From the NCBI RefSeq assembly GCF_932526225.1, contig NC_064040.1, forward strand, positions 7,723,181 to 7,787,180: 64,000 bases of DNA, read 5' to 3'. This document shows positions 61,899 through 64,000 of the stretch, piece after piece (positions within the stretch are counted from its first letter, which is position 1; every line of letters starts with the position of its first letter). This DNA comes from Nematostella vectensis. Lineage: Eukaryota > Cnidaria > Anthozoa > Actiniaria > Edwardsiidae. The notes beneath the pieces are model-generated. The model was not told the DNA's origin, did not search any database, and was given only the letters and a program-made list of their open reading frames with translations. The translations under genes and the position numbers were made by a program.

Positions 61899-62825
61899 TC
61901 ATACCACACCAGGCGTACCCAGGACTGTGGCCACTTCTCTCGCTTTCCTACTGATGGTTAACTCGGAGACGCCCGTTCTTTCGGAGAATTTTTTAAGTGT
62001 AATATCGACCCCCTTTAGCCGTACCCAGTAATAGGTTAAAGCGACCGCAAAGGATTGTGGGCGAGCGCGATTCAACTCAGACGAGCGGTTCTTAGATCTG
62101 TAGTAGAGCTGGACCACCTCTCCCTTCTGTGCGGGGGACGCCGAGAATCTGTCCATCACGTCGTGAATGTGATGCACAACTGTGGGAGACGCTCCATGTA
62201 GTAAGTAATCTTTAGGCGCGTTAACACTAAAGATTTTTAGACCCTTAAGGCAGCTCTTCTTGCTCAATCCAAAAGTTTCCATCAAGGTTTTCGGTGTCTG
62301 ACACTTACCGGACATCTTGTAGGCGTAGTAGATGCATGCAAAGACGATCGCCTTCCGTGGGTCGCCGCGAAAAATCTGGCCTTTCGTCACCTGAGTGTAT
62401 ATCTCGTTAGCTTTGGCTACAATTACCCCGCTAAAACCCATGTTCTCCACATCCTTGTCAATGTTTCTATCCTCAGACCTACGTACCTGGACCCGACTTG
62501 GATTCGAAGACCGTTTGCCGTCGGAATGTCCGTAAAAACCCCATTCTCTTTCGTGCGCGATCACGCGCTGCATCTGTTCCCCGCACTCTAAGCAACTAGT
62601 GACCCCGTCTTCTGTGACCAGGTCGTCATGATTGCAAAGGGTGTTACTACTATCCTCGTCTCCCAAGGAGGCTCTACTAGTCTCGTATTTGGTGAGGGCT
62701 CGGTCAAACAGTGCAAACTCCGGCATGAGGGTGGGGACGTTAATCCTGGGTACCGGCCCGTCGGGGATATTATATGGTGGTGGTGACCGGTCTTCGGCCG
62801 TACGTTCAACCGTTTGTTCCCCCAT
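61899..62825 (-). CDS. TFIIB-like transcription initiation factor, 308 aa
   Basis: Predicted general transcription factor that would recruit RNA polymerase to the element's promoters. The zinc ribbon is C64-x-H66...C78-x-x-C81 (TLCNHDDLVTEDGVTSCLEC); a linker with EREWGFYGHSDGKRSSNPSR stands where the B-reader lies. Two cyclin-like folds follow: about 130-200 (VAKANEIYTQVTKGQIFRGD, ACIYYAYKMSGKCQTPKTLM) and about 212-303 (PTVVHHIHDVMDRFS, RSRPQS-like NRARPQSFAVALTYY, LKKFSERTGVSELTISRK). Length matches eukaryotic and giant-virus TFIIB. The N-terminal tail has DGPVPRINVPTLMP, nearly the same motif as the polymerase linker. Intronless, unlike a host TFIIB gene, and under the same promoter type. 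Confidence 0.92.
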   Translation of the reverse strand: MGEQTVERTAEDRSPPPYNIPDGPVPRINVPTLMPEFALFDRALTKYETSRASLGDEDSSNTLCNHDDLVTEDGVTSCLECGEQMQRVIAHEREWGFYGHSDGKRSSNPSRVQVRRSEDRNIDKDVENMGFSGVIVAKANEIYTQVTKGQIFRGDPRKAIVFACIYYAYKMSGKCQTPKTLMETFGLSKKSCLKGLKIFSVNAPKDYLLHGASPTVVHHIHDVMDRFSASPAQKGEVVQLYYRSKNRSSELNRARPQSFAVALTYYWVRLKGVDITLKKFSERTGVSELTISRKAREVATVLGTPGVV

Positions 62826-62840
62826 TTTATTGAACTGTTC

Positions 62841-62855
62841 ACGTCTTTAAGCCAC
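62841..62855 (-). promoter_or_regulatory. PolB-type promoter box of the TFIIB-like gene
   Basis: Minus strand GTGGCTTAAAGACGT, preceded by CACATCTAAAAAGCC and TTTGAAAA, almost the same block as before PolB; 15 nt before ATG 62825. Confidence 0.78.
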
Positions 62856-62888
62856 TTTTCAAAGGCTTTTTAGATGTGAAGTCAAGAT

Positions 62889-62913
62889 GCTAGCCTCTCG
62901 AGCTGCCTCTAGG
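62889..62913 (-). repeat. Palindromic module P7 (upstream of the TFIIB-like gene)
   Basis: Minus strand CCTAGAGGCAGCTCGAGAGG then CTAGC, in the same place relative to the promoter as P1 at PolB. Confidence 0.8.
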
Positions 62914-62996
62914 CGTGTTGTGTGTGGTCGCTAAGACTTCCGAAGGGGTCCGCGTGAGGGCGGTGCGGTCTAAAGTCTCCACACCTCATTCGTGGA

Positions 62997-63257
62997 CTAG
63001 TATCTTACCCATCTTTTTTCGCCATACCGTGGCATGGAGACTAACATTGCTAGAACACCAAGGACAATTGTCGCCGCTCCGGCCACAAACCCAACGGGGT
63101 CGAAGCTTCCGTATTCTGAGTCTTCATAGTAATCAGCGTTACAACAGCAGTGTTCAGGCCCCGCATCCGCAGTGTTACTCACATTCACCTCCGGCACCGA
63201 ACAACCGCCGGCGGTAGCCGCACCATCTCTAATCTTAACCTCCGTCTTTAATGTCAT
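62997..63257 (-). CDS. Small Cys-rich single-pass membrane protein, 86 aa
   Basis: Start at ATG 63257, 17 nt after a promoter box; the open frame extends further upstream only through TIR repeats. An acidic, Cys-containing N-terminal part (GGCSVPEV, EHCCCNADYYEDSEYGSF) precedes one membrane helix (VGFVAGAATIVLGVLAMLVS, about residues 53-72) and a short basic tail. Outermost gene on the right arm. Family unknown. Confidence 0.75.
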   Translation of the reverse strand: MTLKTEVKIRDGAATAGGCSVPEVNVSNTADAGPEHCCCNADYYEDSEYGSFDPVGFVAGAATIVLGVLAMLVSMPRYGEKRWVRY

Positions 63258-63274
63258 TTTATCTAGGACCCCAT

Positions 63275-63287
63275 ACGTCTTTAGACC
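63275..63287 (-). promoter_or_regulatory. CTAAAGACGT box of the 86-aa gene
   Basis: Minus strand GGTCTAAAGACGT, a variant of the PolB-type box; 17 nt before ATG 63257. Confidence 0.6.
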
Positions 63288-63290
63288 AGA

Positions 63291-63315
63291 ATAGCCTCCC
63301 CGAGCTCCCCCTAGG
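63291..63315 (-). repeat. Palindromic module P8 (inner edge of right TIR)
   Basis: Minus strand CCTAGGGGGAGCTCGGGGAG then GCTAT. Counterpart of P1 in the left TIR; immediately upstream of the 86-aa gene's promoter box. Confidence 0.8.
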
Positions 63316-63669
63316 TGCGACACGTGACAAAATGATCGACAGGTTTTTGACAAAATGATCGACAGGTGGGCGTGGCTATCACGTGACAAAGTGATTGACA
63401 GGTTTTTGACAAAATGATTGACAGGTGGGCGTGGTCGTCACGTGACAAAATGATTGACAGGTTTTTGACAAAATGATTGACAGGTGGGCGTGGTCGTCAC
63501 GTGACAAAGTGATTGACGGGTGGGCGTGGTCGTGCAAGAGATCTCTAGCAAACTCGCGCATGCGCAGGTCGCGAGGCTTGGCGGAGGTGCGCGGAGACTT
63601 TCGCGCCATTTTGGAATGAAATTTGGGGAGATCAAAAAGTTGCGCCAGCTGCGCCAAAACCCTACTACT
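63291..63669 (-). repeat. Right terminal inverted repeat with shorter tandem array
   Basis: Inverse of the left TIR. Four perfect TGATTGACAG sites and three variants (two TGATCGACAG, one TGATTGACGG), four CACGTG E-boxes and the NRF1-like site at 63554-63565. About 150 bp shorter than the left TIR because the array has fewer units. Confidence 0.92.
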
Positions 63670-63675
63670 AAGCGC
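63670..63675. other. Right target-site duplication of the viral element
   Basis: AAGCG after the terminal CCCTACTACT; with the T at 63669 it reads TAAGCG, matching the left flank 47153-47158. Confidence 0.75.
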
Positions 63676-63879
63676 TCCCCTCCTACCCCAAAAAGTAAAC
63701 GCGAAGGCTAATAGCATCCAAAAGTTATTCCTGTTTTTATTCTTCTACCAAAGTAAAGAGTGTTTATGCATCATTTTATATTGTAATATTTATAAGATTA
63801 GTTATTCATATAGCTGAACTTTGAAATAAGCTCCCTGAAGGCATTATTGCGCGTACCAAGGATTTGGTGAAGTGAAAAG
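63676..63879. other. Right flank of the viral insertion
   Basis: AT-rich host sequence without recognisable genes. Confidence 0.5.
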
Positions 63880-63995
63880 GAGGGTCTGCAGTCTTAGGTA
63901 TCATATTGGAAAAGCGTAGTATTTGTGAGGGACCATCAATAAGCAATCGCATCTTTTGCTGGCTAACGGGGGTGCGCGCAAACTCCGCACCCTCC
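63880..63995. repeat. Interspersed repeat family (copy 4 of 4, possibly truncated by window end)
   Basis: GGTATCATATTGGAAAAGCG, GACCATCAATAAGCAATCG and GGGGGTGCGCGCAAAC match parts of copies 1 and 3. Confidence 0.55.
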
Positions 63996-64000
63996 CCCTC

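Larger units (their letters stand above)
47159..63669. mobile_element. Complete Polinton/Maverick-type (adintovirus-like) endogenous viral element, 16.5 kb
   Basis: Bounded by inverted repeats starting AGTAGTAGGG and by a short target duplication. The gene set (protein-primed PolB, DD35E integrase, A32-type ATPase, putative double-jelly-roll capsid protein and a likely penton) defines the Polinton/Maverick class. All recognised frames are uninterrupted, and base composition is visibly more GC-balanced than the AT-rich surroundings. Layout: PolB (+), integrase (-), ten structural or unknown genes (+), four genes (-). An adenain-type protease, usual in Polintons and adintoviruses, was not found. 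Additional features are a TFIIB-like factor, a shared promoter box, and dispersed palindromes. Confidence 0.93.

Overview
The window looks like chromosomal DNA of an early-branching animal, most likely an anthozoan cnidarian (sea anemone or coral). It is AT-rich, its genes have many GT-AG introns with animal-type domain content (PP2A B56 subunit, the cilia factor DNAAF11, TOM20, a C-type lectin, CTHRC1), and it is full of short inverted-repeat transposons and minisatellites. The species call is an inference from gene style, not from a marker gene.

Host part, 1-47158: a LINE remnant and a 34-bp minisatellite (0.6-1.85 kb); PPP2R5 on the minus strand (13 exons, 2566-12839); DNAAF11/LRRC6 on the plus strand (16 exons, 13514-24365), head-to-head with PPP2R5; TOMM20 on the minus strand (4 exons, 26682-28572); a secreted C-type lectin (3 exons, 29690-31238); CTHRC1 (4 exons, 33965-36146); a JmjC/cupin protein with a signal peptide and a C-terminal RDEL (7 exons, 39531-43365); a broken Penelope-like retroelement (about 45.37-46.35 kb); and a hAT-type MITE with a perfect 8-bp target duplication just before the viral element. 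Three host genes carry tandem duplications of a splice junction.

Viral part, 47159-63669: a complete, apparently undamaged 16.5-kb Polinton/Maverick-type (adintovirus-like) element with terminal inverted repeats of about 530 and 380 bp ending 5'-AGTAGTAGGG and flanked by a 5-6 bp target duplication (TAAGCG/AAGCG). It encodes protein-primed DNA polymerase B with SAP and endonuclease VII-like domains, a DD35E integrase, a putative double-jelly-roll capsid protein, an A32-type packaging ATPase, a set of seven mostly membrane-anchored or beta-rich proteins running in one direction, and on the right arm (reverse strand) a Cys/His zinc-repeat protein, an ankyrin protein, a TFIIB-like transcription factor and a small Cys-rich membrane protein. 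No adenovirus-type protease, helicase or RNA polymerase was seen.

How it may work together: nearly every gene of the element has a TTTAAAG-type box about 15-25 nt before its start codon. The replication and right-arm genes share an extended form (AGTGGTTTAAAGACGT), and most central genes share GAYTTAAAGATT. Together with the element-encoded TFIIB-like factor this suggests a dedicated transcription programme of the kind known from large DNA viruses. A family of about 25-bp palindromes (core GAGCTCGAGGGGCTAGCC) sits directly upstream of several of these promoters and also, in frame, inside three coding sequences. The TIRs carry tandem arrays of TGATTGACAG (PBX-MEIS-like), CACGTGAC (E-box) and one NRF1-like site, a possible host-factor landing platform.
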